Assembly: GCA_964607165.1 (NCBI GenBank)
Contig: CAZSIT010000009.1
Location: forward strand, 25,274 to 89,273
Length of the DNA stretch: 64,000 nt
Direction of reading: 5' to 3'
DNA from: DSPP01 sp964607165
GTDB lineage: Bacteria; Zixibacteria; MSB-5A5; DSPP01
Shown: positions 17,542 to 25,051 of the stretch, one piece after another
Layout: every line of letters begins with the position of its first letter
How positions within the stretch are numbered: position 1 is the first letter of the stretch
Notes under the pieces: generated by a model
What the model was told of the DNA's origin: nothing
Seen by the model: only the letters and a program-made list of their open reading frames with translations
Database searches by the model: none
Position numbers and translations under genes: made by a program

Positions 17542-18520
17542 TCTGCAATACGGCCAGGGAAGTAAGGCCCGCTTTGGAAATTTTGTGGGCCAAGCGCAGA
17601 GCTTCCAATGCTTCCGCGGGAGTCACTCTCGGCGCAACTTTTTTCTGGCAGGCGGCCACAAATTCGGAAAGCTCGGCGGTGAGCATGTCCACCTCTGACG
17701 ATTGAAACTGAGTCATACCAATGGCGCGTTCACCAAAAGAAAGAGGAAGTCGAACCAGCTCTTCCGGCGGGATGGCGGATGAATTGGGCAAAAGGGCATA
17801 GGCCTCCACGTTTTTCTCCAGCAAGTCGAGCGAAAAGTAAGCTTCCTTTTGAAAAATCCTGAACTTGCGCATTTTTGCCACCGAAATCCGGCTGGCTGTC
17901 AGATTGGCCACGCAGCCATTTTCAAACGCAATTCGGGCGTTGGCAATGTCCGGTTGAGCCGACAAAACCGGAGCCAGGGAAGCGCGCACTTCCACCGGTT
18001 TGCTCGGAACCAACTTTAACAACAGATCTAAATCGTGAATCATTAAATCCAAAACCACGTCCACATCCAGGTTGCGCGGAGAAAAAGAGGCCAGACGATG
18101 AACTTCGACGAAAAGCGGCTTGGGCGAAAAAGAGAGCAATTTTTCAAAGGCCGGATTGAAGCGCTCGATATGCCCAATGAAAAGCAAACGATTCTTTTTT
18201 TCCGCCAGTTCGATTAAACTTTGCCCCTCGTCCAAGTGGGAGGTCAAAGGTTTTTCGACAAAAAGGTCGCGCCCGGCTTCCAGCACTCTCCGGCCCAGCT
18301 CATAGTGAGTAATGGTCGGAGTGACTAAATCAACGGCCTCTGATCTTTCGACTAACTCCCCGAAGTTGGCCGCGGTTTTAGCACCGAACTCGGAAGCAAC
18401 CTGCCGGGTTTTGGCTGGATCAATGTCGTAAACGCCAACCAGCTCTATTTTAGGAAAAGCCAGCCAGGTTTTCAGATGCAGCCGGCCCAGATGCCCCAGT
18501 CCAACCAACCCTATTTTCAT
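17534..18520 (-). CDS. Gfo/Idh/MocA-family NAD(P)-dependent dehydrogenase in the lipid A operon
   Basis: 328 residues. N-terminal Rossmann fold with IGLVGLGHLGRLHLK (GxGxxG) and VGVYDIDPAKTRQVA. Then the hallmark FVEKPLTSHLDEGQSLIELA (EKP motif) and IGHIERFNPAFEKLL. The C-terminal beta domain contains VVLDLMIHDLDLLLKLVP with the conserved His-Asp. The position between lpxA and lpxB, overlapping both (4 and 8 bases), recalls gnnA of organisms that make UDP-GlcNAc3N for N-linked lipid A acyl chains. The partner aminotransferase gnnB is not adjacent. It may therefore be a GnnA-like UDP-GlcNAc 3-dehydrogenase or another sugar dehydrogenase of unknown substrate. Confidence 0.83.
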   Translation of the reverse strand: MKIGLVGLGHLGRLHLKTWLAFPKIELVGVYDIDPAKTRQVASEFGAKTAANFGELVERSEAVDLVTPTITHYELGRRVLEAGRDLFVEKPLTSHLDEGQSLIELAEKKNRLLFIGHIERFNPAFEKLLSFSPKPLFVEVHRLASFSPRNLDVDVVLDLMIHDLDLLLKLVPSKPVEVRASLAPVLSAQPDIANARIAFENGCVANLTASRISVAKMRKFRIFQKEAYFSLDLLEKNVEAYALLPNSSAIPPEELVRLPLSFGERAIGMTQFQSSEVDMLTAELSEFVAACQKKVAPRVTPAEALEALRLAHKISKAGLTSLAVLQNA

Positions 18521-19284
18521 TTGACCAATCCTCGTTCGGCGGCGGCGATGAATTCAAGAAGATGTTTTATTTCGGGCAGTGAATCGAATTCCGCTTTCAC
18601 TTTTTCTACGGCTTGCGACGTATTCAACTTGCCGCGGAACAGGTAGCGAAAGGCCTTGTCCAATACAGTAATAGTCTCCGGGGTAAACCCACGCCGCTCC
18701 AAACCGACTTTGTTGAGCCCCATTATTTGTAAAGGATACCCGGCAGCCAAAGCGTAAGGCACCACGTCCTGGGTTAGGCGAAAACCGCCCCCAATCATCG
18801 CATGCGCGCCGATTTTGGAAAACTGATGCACCACCGTGTCGCCGCCGATGATGACCCAATCGCCTATTTCTACGTGACCGCCCAGCTGAACCGAGTTAGC
18901 CAGAATTACGTTATCTCCCAAATGGCAATCGTGCGCCACGTGGGCATAGGCCATAATCAGGCAGTTTTTGCCGACCACTGATTTCCCGGTTGCCGAGGTG
19001 CCTCGGTGCAAAGTGGCAAACTCTCGCACAATGGCTTTGTCACCTACATAGAAGTGGGTTTTCTCTCCGGCGTATTTTAAGTCCTGCGGCTGGCCGGAAA
19101 CCACCGCTGCGTGAAAAATTTTGACTTCAGCGCCGATTCTGGCGCCCTCGTCAATGAAGCAGGAAGAGCCGATTTTTGTTTTCGGGCCGATTTCGACATC
19201 GGCGGCAATTACCGTATAGGGGCCGACTTCCACATCCGAAGCCAGCCGTGCTTCCGGAGAAACGATTGCGGTGGGATGAATCAT
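18517..19284 (-). CDS. lpxA: acyl-ACP--UDP-N-acetylglucosamine O-acyltransferase
   Basis: 255 residues, the usual LpxA length. The left-handed beta helix starts IHPTAIVSPEARLASDVEVGPY and continues with hexapeptide repeats. The active-site block NCLIMAYAHVAHDCHLGDN contains the catalytic His. HQFSKIGAHAMIGGGFRLTQDV and ALAAGYPLQIMGLNKVGLERRGF follow, then the helical C-terminal domain. It acylates UDP-GlcNAc at O3 (or an amine at C3 if the neighbouring dehydrogenase is GnnA-like). It ends 4 bases into the dehydrogenase gene. A palindromic repeat separates it from lpxC-fabZ. Confidence 0.96.
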   Translation of the reverse strand: MIHPTAIVSPEARLASDVEVGPYTVIAADVEIGPKTKIGSSCFIDEGARIGAEVKIFHAAVVSGQPQDLKYAGEKTHFYVGDKAIVREFATLHRGTSATGKSVVGKNCLIMAYAHVAHDCHLGDNVILANSVQLGGHVEIGDWVIIGGDTVVHQFSKIGAHAMIGGGFRLTQDVVPYALAAGYPLQIMGLNKVGLERRGFTPETITVLDKAFRYLFRGKLNTSQAVEKVKAEFDSLPEIKHLLEFIAAAERGLVK

Positions 19285-19332
19285 GCTTCGACCCCTCGGC
19301 TGCGCTCGGGGCAGGCTTCGCTCATCACAAGC
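19285..19332. repeat. dispersed CTCGAC/GCTCGGGG-type palindromic repeat, copy 2
   Basis: Sits exactly between lpxA and lpxC-fabZ. It reads CCCCTCGGCTGCGCTCGGGG followed by CAGGCTTCG and CTCATCACAAGC. It shares the CCCCTCG and GCTCGGGG blocks with copies at 3541 and 56291. It lies inside an otherwise tightly packed operon. Confidence 0.6.
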
Positions 19333-19335
19333 GAC

Positions 19336-20730
19336 CTATTTATCAACAACGGCGGCCATCATTTCCGCTTCCGCCACCAGGCTGTCGCCCACGAAAGCTT
19401 TGCCGGCGATTTTGCAGGTACCGCGGCGGAAAGTGAGCATTTCCACTTCCAGCCGCAGCGTATCGCCCGGAACCACGGGCTTGCGGAAACGGACCCCGTC
19501 CATCCCCATAAAATAGGCCACCGATTTTTTGGGGTCTTCCACGGCCTGCAGCATCAAAAAACCGCCCGCCTGCGCCATCGCCTCCACAATCAAAACTCCC
19601 GGCATCACCGGATGGCCGGGAAAATGCCCCTGGAAAAATTGCTCGTTCATCGTCACGTTCTTGATGGCCACCACTTTTTTCTTGGGCTCCAAATCGATTA
19701 CCCGGTCGATGAGCAAAAAGGGGTAGCGGTGCGGCAAAATTTCCTGAATGGCGCGGATGTCCAAAAAATACTCCGCCTTGGACTCTTTTTGATATTTGGT
19801 CTTAATTTTCTCTTTTTCGTACAGCGAATACAATTTTTTGGCCAACTCAACGTTTGCGGCGTGCCCGCTCCGCGCGGCCAGAACGTGAGCCTTTAGAGGA
19901 ACTCCCAAAAGCGCCAAATCGCCGATTAAATCCAAAGCCTTGTGCCGGCAGGGTTCGTTGGGAAAACGGAGTTTGACGTCGTTCATCAAGCCGTTTTTGC
20001 CAATGAACAGCTCTTCTTTGAGCGACAGCATCTGTTTCAACCGCTTCAAATCCTCCGGCCCGACCCCATCGTCGCAAATCACAATCGCATTGGACAAATT
20101 TCCGCCTTTTATAAGCCCCATTTTGGAAAGCGACTCCACTTCCGAAAGAAAGCAGAAGGTGCGCGAAGGGGCGAATTCTTTGGCAAATTCCTCTTTAAGC
20201 GATACCATCGAGGTGTACTGCGTCCCCAGCGCCGGATTTTTGTAATCGACTAAAAACGTGACCCGAAAATCGTCCGAGGGCAAAACCACCAAATCGACCC
20301 CGCGCTCCGGAATGGAATGGGAAATCGGGGTTTCGATTTCCAAAAATTTGCGCGGAGCATCCTGCTCCACAATTCCCGCTTTTCCCAGCGCTTCCACAAA
20401 AAGCATAGCCGAGCCATCCCCCACCGGCGGCTCGTTGTTGTTCAACTCCACGATTATGTTGTCAATTTCCAGCCCGGCCAGAGCCGCCATTACGTGCTCG
20501 ACGGTATAGACTTTGACGTTTCCTTTGGCCAGGGTGGTGCCGCGAACTATTTCCACCACGTTGGAAATATGCGCCGGAACTTCCGGCATACCTTCCAGGT
20601 CGGTGCGCACAAAAACCGCTCCGGAATCAATGGCCGCCGGCTTGAAGGTCAGCTTGGTCTGGTTGCCGGTGTGCAACCCCACCCCCGAAACCGAAACCGG
20701 CTGTTTGATGGTGCGTTGGTTTTTGTTCAT
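19336..20730 (-). CDS. lpxC-fabZ: bifunctional UDP-3-O-acyl-GlcNAc deacetylase / 3-hydroxyacyl-ACP dehydratase
   Basis: 464 residues, a fusion known from Bacteroidetes and relatives. LpxC part (about 1-310): VSGVGLHTGNQTKLTFKPA, TVEHVMAALAGLEIDN (zinc His), and EPCRHKALDLIGDLAL (second zinc His and Asp). FabZ part (about 325-464): ILPHRYPFLLIDRVIDLE, then QGHFPGHPVMPGVLIVEAMA with the active-site His and, later, the Glu. The LpxC half carries out the committed deacetylation of lipid A synthesis. The FabZ half dehydrates 3-hydroxyacyl-ACP and so competes for the same acyl donor, balancing lipid A and phospholipid. First gene of the nine-gene minus-strand operon. Confidence 0.96.
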   Translation of the reverse strand: MNKNQRTIKQPVSVSGVGLHTGNQTKLTFKPAAIDSGAVFVRTDLEGMPEVPAHISNVVEIVRGTTLAKGNVKVYTVEHVMAALAGLEIDNIIVELNNNEPPVGDGSAMLFVEALGKAGIVEQDAPRKFLEIETPISHSIPERGVDLVVLPSDDFRVTFLVDYKNPALGTQYTSMVSLKEEFAKEFAPSRTFCFLSEVESLSKMGLIKGGNLSNAIVICDDGVGPEDLKRLKQMLSLKEELFIGKNGLMNDVKLRFPNEPCRHKALDLIGDLALLGVPLKAHVLAARSGHAANVELAKKLYSLYEKEKIKTKYQKESKAEYFLDIRAIQEILPHRYPFLLIDRVIDLEPKKKVVAIKNVTMNEQFFQGHFPGHPVMPGVLIVEAMAQAGGFLMLQAVEDPKKSVAYFMGMDGVRFRKPVVPGDTLRLEVEMLTFRRGTCKIAGKAFVGDSLVAEAEMMAAVVDK

Positions 20731-20740
20731 TCTAAAAAGT

Positions 20741-20776
20741 CGTCCAGACCCTGAAGGTCTTCAGACCCGAAGGGAA
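20741..20776. repeat. short palindromic repeat upstream of lpxC-fabZ
   Basis: GACCCTGAAGGTCTTCAGACCC contains the inverted halves CTGAAG/CTTCAG and GGTCTTCAGACC. It lies in the divergent region between lpxC-fabZ and the BNR/dockerin gene. It is similar in style, though not in sequence, to the element at 3613. Confidence 0.35.
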
Positions 20777-20834
20777 GAAAGCTTTTTATAAGGATTTTGG
20801 CAAGTGTTGGAATCAATGCTCTATCGGATTGTGC

Positions 20835-20862
20835 TTGACTTATCCTGTTCAGGGGTTAACTT
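20835..20862 (+). promoter_or_regulatory. predicted promoter of the BNR/dockerin gene
   Basis: TTGACT (20835-20840) and TAACTT (20857-20862) with a 16-base spacer. The ATG follows 12 bases after the -10 box and no Shine-Dalgarno sequence is present. Confidence 0.4.
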
Positions 20863-20874
20863 TAATCAAGTATT

Positions 20875-23349
20875 ATGAGGGCAAAGTTTCTTAAATCGGT
20901 TCCTTTCATTCTCTCGCTTGTCCTTGCTTTGGCTCTCGCTTCTCCTTTTTGGAAAAAGAAGAGAATTCAAGTGGAGCCGGCTTCTGAAGCTGCCAAAGAG
21001 AAAGAAAAACAGCCCAACGACTGGTTTCTCATCCAGCGCGCCTATCCTTTGGGCTATATCCCCGAAGGGCAGCCTTTGAAAGCCATTCGCGAAGCCAAAG
21101 CAATGCGCCAGCAGTTCCAAACCGAACGGGCCAGTTCAGTGGTTTGGACCCAAGCCGGGCCGACCAACATCCCTGGCCGAATCACCGATATCGCCGTTGA
21201 CCCCACCAACTCCAATATCATCTATGCCGGGGCGGCGGCGGGCGGAGTTTTCAAATCGACCGATTTTGGCAATAACTGGACGGCTATCTTTGACGATGAG
21301 GGAACCCCTTCCATCGGCGCCATTGCCATTCATCCAACCAATCCGAATACCCTTTACGTCGGCACGGGTGAATCCAACTCCGCCACCGACACCTACGAGG
21401 GGACGGGCGTCTATAAAAGCACAGATGGCGGCGCTACTTGGACTAACCTCGGCCTGCCTAATAGCTATCATATTGGCCGAATTGTGGTGGACCCACTCCG
21501 GCCGGAGACGGTTTTTGTGGCCGTTTTGGGGAAACTCTTTGGCGCCACCAATCCGGAGCGGGGGCTTTATCGCTCCACCAACGGCGGAGCAAGTTGGCAA
21601 CAAAAACTTTTCGTTTCCGATTCCACCGCCTGCGTCGATGTTGCCCTGCATCCTTCCACCGGAACGGTTTTCGCCGCGATGTGGGAGCGGATTCGCGACC
21701 CTCGGCGCCGAAAAGTAGGCGGAATAACGAGCGGGCTGTATCGTTCCACAGACTTTGGCAACACCTGGAGCCTGCTGGGTGGCGGCTTACCCGCACCTTC
21801 GAGCACATTGGGACGTATTGGCGTGACCGTTTCCCCCAACTCCAATACCGTCTATGCCTACTATTGCGACCACCCCGGCAATTTTCAAGGGGTTTACAAA
21901 AGCACCAATTTGGGAACCAGCTGGGTGCGCACCAATGACGGGGCTTTGGGCGGCATCACCGGCGGCTTCGGCTGGTATTTTGGACAGATTCGTGTTGATC
22001 CCGCCAATGCGAACATTGTATTCGCTCTCGGCCAATCGATGTATAAAACTACCGACGGCGGCACGAGTTGGTCGAGCACCGGCTTTGGAATTCACGTTGA
22101 CCACCACGCAATGATCATAAAGCCCTCCGCTATCTACAGCGGTTGTGACGGGGGGGTCAACATCTCCACCAACAGTGGAGCCAGCTGGCGGGTTTGCGAC
22201 AATATGCCCAACACCCAGTTTTACGCCAACACCATCGACCCGAACAACCCCCAAAGACTCTACGGCGGAACGCAGGACAACGGCACCCTGCGCACGCTGA
22301 CCGGCGCTTTAAACGACTGGGTCGATTTTCACGGCGGCGATGGATTCTACTGCATCGTGGATTACGCCAACTCCGACATCATTTATGCCGAATACCAGAA
22401 CGGCTATCTCGAAAAATCAACCGACGGCGGCATTTTCTTCAATTTTGCGATGAACGGTATTGATTACAACGGCGATCGGCACAACTGGAACACCCCCTTC
22501 GCTATCGACCCGGTGGACCATACCATTTTGTATTACGGTTCGCAGTTGATTTACAAAACCACCGACGGCGGCGACAACTGGACGGCGGTAAGCGGTGATT
22601 TGACCGATGGGGATGACCCGGGGAATCTCTCTTTTGGTACTATTACTACCATCGACGTCGCCCGCTCTAATCATCAAACTGTTTACGTCGGCACCGACGA
22701 TGCCAACGTTTGGGTTTCCAAAAATGGCGGCGCCAACTGGATTCGCATCGATTCCGGCCTGCCCAACCGTTGGGTGACCCGCGTAGCGGCTGACCCGGAT
22801 GTCGATTCGATTGCCTATGTAACCTTTTCCGGCTACAAAGAGTCCGACCACCTACCACACATTTTCCGCACCACCAATTATGGCCAGAGCTGGACGGCCA
22901 TTGACGGCAACTTGCCGGATGCGCCAATAAACGATGTTATTGTTGACCCGCAGAATTCAAACACCCTTTTTATAGGCACCGACATCGGTGTTTATCAGAC
23001 CACCGATTTAGGTACCACTTGGGCGCCTTTGGGCACCGGTATGCCGATTACGCCGGTGCACGATTTAACCTTCCACGATTCCACCCGCATTTTGGTAGCC
23101 GGCACGCACGGGCGTTCGATGTTCAAAACTACCGTGACCGCCAGCTGTGCCGCCGCCCGCGGAGATATGAATGCTGATGGTATCCTTTCTTCGCCGGACG
23201 TGGTTTTGATTTTAAACTGTATCTTCCTCGGAATTGGCAATTGCGACAACTGTTTTACGGACGTGGATTGCAACGGCATCCTTTCGGCCGCAGATGTAGT
23301 AGTTGAATTGAACGCCGTTTTCTTGGGAATACCGTTTTCTTGTCAGTAA
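20875..23349 (+). CDS. secreted BNR/sortilin-type beta-propeller protein with C-terminal dockerin pair
   Basis: 824 residues. A signal-anchor-like N-terminus (SVPFILSLVLALALASPFW) is followed by a basic/acidic linker. From about residue 85 the protein is a series of BNR/Asp-box blades: GGVFKSTDFGNNWTAIF, GVYKSTDGGATWTNLG, GLYRSTNGGASWQQK, MYKTTDGGTSWSS, VWVSKNGGANWIRID and others, the pattern of sialidase/VPS10-like propellers. The tail carries two calcium loops, GDMNADGILSSPDVVLILN and DVDCNGILSAADVVVELN, each followed by FLGI. The propeller probably binds or acts on glycans or proteins outside the cell; no catalytic sialidase residues are assigned. Divergent from the lipid A operon. Confidence 0.85.
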   Translation: MRAKFLKSVPFILSLVLALALASPFWKKKRIQVEPASEAAKEKEKQPNDWFLIQRAYPLGYIPEGQPLKAIREAKAMRQQFQTERASSVVWTQAGPTNIPGRITDIAVDPTNSNIIYAGAAAGGVFKSTDFGNNWTAIFDDEGTPSIGAIAIHPTNPNTLYVGTGESNSATDTYEGTGVYKSTDGGATWTNLGLPNSYHIGRIVVDPLRPETVFVAVLGKLFGATNPERGLYRSTNGGASWQQKLFVSDSTACVDVALHPSTGTVFAAMWERIRDPRRRKVGGITSGLYRSTDFGNTWSLLGGGLPAPSSTLGRIGVTVSPNSNTVYAYYCDHPGNFQGVYKSTNLGTSWVRTNDGALGGITGGFGWYFGQIRVDPANANIVFALGQSMYKTTDGGTSWSSTGFGIHVDHHAMIIKPSAIYSGCDGGVNISTNSGASWRVCDNMPNTQFYANTIDPNNPQRLYGGTQDNGTLRTLTGALNDWVDFHGGDGFYCIVDYANSDIIYAEYQNGYLEKSTDGGIFFNFAMNGIDYNGDRHNWNTPFAIDPVDHTILYYGSQLIYKTTDGGDNWTAVSGDLTDGDDPGNLSFGTITTIDVARSNHQTVYVGTDDANVWVSKNGGANWIRIDSGLPNRWVTRVAADPDVDSIAYVTFSGYKESDHLPHIFRTTNYGQSWTAIDGNLPDAPINDVIVDPQNSNTLFIGTDIGVYQTTDLGTTWAPLGTGMPITPVHDLTFHDSTRILVAGTHGRSMFKTTVTASCAAARGDMNADGILSSPDVVLILNCIFLGIGNCDNCFTDVDCNGILSAADVVVELNAVFLGIPFSCQ

Positions 23350-23467
23350 GGTAGTCGTTTTTTTAGGGGGCAGTCCGCCAATCTGTCCTTTCCAAAATTT
23401 TTCCAAATTTGATAAAACTTTTCCGGGGCGCTAAATTGAAGTTGGTAAGATTACAAAAGGAGAAAAA

Positions 23468-23911
23468 ATGAAGTGGATTACTCGTGAAAAAGTTAAAGTC
23501 GATAGAGTCGCCTGCCCCTGGTTGATTTGCAAATTTGTGGACCCCAAGGCGGAGTTTTTGTTTGTGCCGGCGGAAAAAGTTTTGGAGGTGGCAGAAAGGG
23601 AGGGAGCAATTCCTTTTGACGTCGAAGGGGCCGAATTAGGCCACCACGACGGCAAATGCAGTTTCGAAGCGATTATCGCCAAATATCACATTTACGATCC
23701 GGCGGTTGGCCTTTTGGCGCAAATCGTCCATGGCGCGGACGTTTCGCCCGACTTATACGGCCGCCCGGAAGCGGCCGGTTTGAAAGCCGTCGCCGAAGGA
23801 TTTCGGTACTTAGGTCTAAAAGACGATCACCAGATTTTGGAAAAAGAGTTTATTGTTTACGATTCGTTGTATGGGTATTGCCAACAAAAAGTGAAGCAAG
23901 GTCAAAAGTAG
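23468..23911 (+). CDS. ChrB C-terminal-domain protein (chromate-resistance family)
   Basis: 147 residues matching only the C-terminal domain of ChrB: KVDRVACPWLICKFVDPKAE, FLFVPAEKVLEVAEREGAIP, ELGHHDGKCSFEAIIAKY, and HGADVSPDLYGRPEAAGL. Full ChrB has an additional N-terminal domain; this standalone form is widespread and its role is not settled. In ChrB the domain is linked to chromate-responsive regulation. No chrA transporter is nearby. The start has AAAAGGAG ahead of the ATG. A partly decayed second copy of its last 27 codons lies 860 bases downstream (24682-24765). Confidence 0.85.
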   Translation: MKWITREKVKVDRVACPWLICKFVDPKAEFLFVPAEKVLEVAEREGAIPFDVEGAELGHHDGKCSFEAIIAKYHIYDPAVGLLAQIVHGADVSPDLYGRPEAAGLKAVAEGFRYLGLKDDHQILEKEFIVYDSLYGYCQQKVKQGQK

Positions 23912-23940
23912 TGTATAATCTCGGTAGGAAGGAAGATAAA

Positions 23941-24555
23941 GTGAAGACATTAATCACCATCATCGGAGTTTTACTGGGAGGCAACTTGTCTGCTGAAACG
24001 GTCAACTTTGACAGTGATCAACCGGGACGGCTCCCCAAAGGCTGGGTAGCCGGGGTGACAGGGAAGGGTTCCCCCAAATGGGCAGTTGAAAAAGATACCT
24101 CCGCCCCCAGCCGGCCCAACGTTCTCAAACAATCCGGCACGGGAATTTTCCCCTGGTGCGTCAAAAAAGACGTTTCAATTTCGGACGGCTTTGTGGAAGT
24201 GAAGTTTAAGCCCATTTCTGGCAAGGAAGATCAGGCCGGCGGCCTGGTTTGGCGTTGGAAAGATGGTAACAACTATTACATTGCCAGAGCAAACGCCTTA
24301 GAAAACAACGTATCCATATATTATACCGAAAAGGGAAAACGAATCACGATAAAATATGTAGATGCCCCTGTTCCTTCCAATAAATGGCATACCTTGCGGG
24401 TGGAATTCTCTGGAAAGAAAATTAAAGTTTTCTTGGACGGCAAAACGTATATTGATTTGGAGGATGGCCACATTTCCGGGGCCGGCGCCGTCGGGGTCTG
24501 GACCAAAGCCGACAGCGAGACCTCTTTTGACGACTTTAGCTACGGAGGGAAGTGA
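23941..24555 (+). CDS. secreted LamG/concanavalin-like domain protein
   Basis: 204 residues from a GTG at 23941, preceded by GGAAGGAAG at proper spacing. An upstream open frame overlaps chrB and is not used. A short signal peptide ends near LSAET. The mature protein is a single beta-sandwich: TVNFDSDQPGRLPKGWVAG, VEVKFKPISGKEDQAGGLVW, NYYIARANALENNVSIYY, WHTLRVEFSGKKIKVFLDGK, and GAVGVWTKADSETSFDDFSY. This is the fold of LamG-like and DUF1080-like sugar-binding domains. No catalytic residues are obvious. It lies 29 bases after the ChrB gene and is probably co-transcribed with it. Likely periplasmic. Confidence 0.78.
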   Translation: MKTLITIIGVLLGGNLSAETVNFDSDQPGRLPKGWVAGVTGKGSPKWAVEKDTSAPSRPNVLKQSGTGIFPWCVKKDVSISDGFVEVKFKPISGKEDQAGGLVWRWKDGNNYYIARANALENNVSIYYTEKGKRITIKYVDAPVPSNKWHTLRVEFSGKKIKVFLDGKTYIDLEDGHISGAGAVGVWTKADSETSFDDFSYGGK

Positions 24556-25051
24556 GAGGCAAATTCAGTTCCACAACGTAAGATTCAATGACGCTGAGAC
24601 CGTGGGTTCGTTTCTTGCCGTGCCGCATCGCCGAAGTCAAAAAGCGGCGATATGAGTTTACGACATCCAGAAATAAATAAAGACGACCGCGAGATTTTGG
24701 AAAAAGAGTTTGTTGTTTATGATGCGTTGTATGGGTATTACAGAGCAAAGGTAACACAGAAATGAAAAAGCGTCCTAAACTCGGGGGTCTTGACAAATGA
24801 ACAACCGGTTGGTGATTGAAGCCGACCGATGTCGTGCCCCACTTGAAATTGGGACAGTATATAATCTTCTGATGGCTTGACAGTCGCTTGACGTGTACAC
24901 CCTTGTACGATACCTTGAAATCAAGATTTCTTGTATAATCAAGGAGAACGAATAAGAAATTTGTGCATCCAAGAACAGGCAAAACAAATACAGGCGATAG
25001 GATGTCGCTGCTGGTAGTCGCGGTTCTTTGCACCATGGGTGATATGCAGGA
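24556..25051. other. gene-poor stretch with broken chrB tail and AT-rich DNA
   Basis: About 500 bases. It holds the chrB fragment, a few possible -10 boxes (TATAAT at 24860 and 24934), and short inverted repeats such as CTTGAAATCAAG. I see no intact gene on either strand. It separates host-like sequence from the AsmA gene of different codon use and may mark an integration boundary. Confidence 0.5.
24682..24765 (+). pseudogene. truncated second copy of the chrB 3' end
   Basis: The frame reads DDREILEKEFVVYDALYGYY followed by RAKVTQK and a stop. It is closely related to the tail of the intact gene (DDHQILEKEFIVYDSLYGYC). At DNA level about 50 of 60 bases agree with 23821-23880. A TAA stop lies immediately upstream and no start codon or upstream part exists. 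It is therefore a remnant of a duplicated or exchanged chrB-like gene that once flanked the LamG-like gene. Confidence 0.75.

Noticed and set aside
23656..23940. N-terminal extension of the LamG-like gene across chrB
   Set aside because: It is out of frame with the chrB gene it overlaps; the GTG at 23941 has a Shine-Dalgarno sequence and signal peptide.
24556..25051. Insertion sequence or transposase remnant
   Set aside because: No transposase-like reading frame or terminal repeats seen on either strand.
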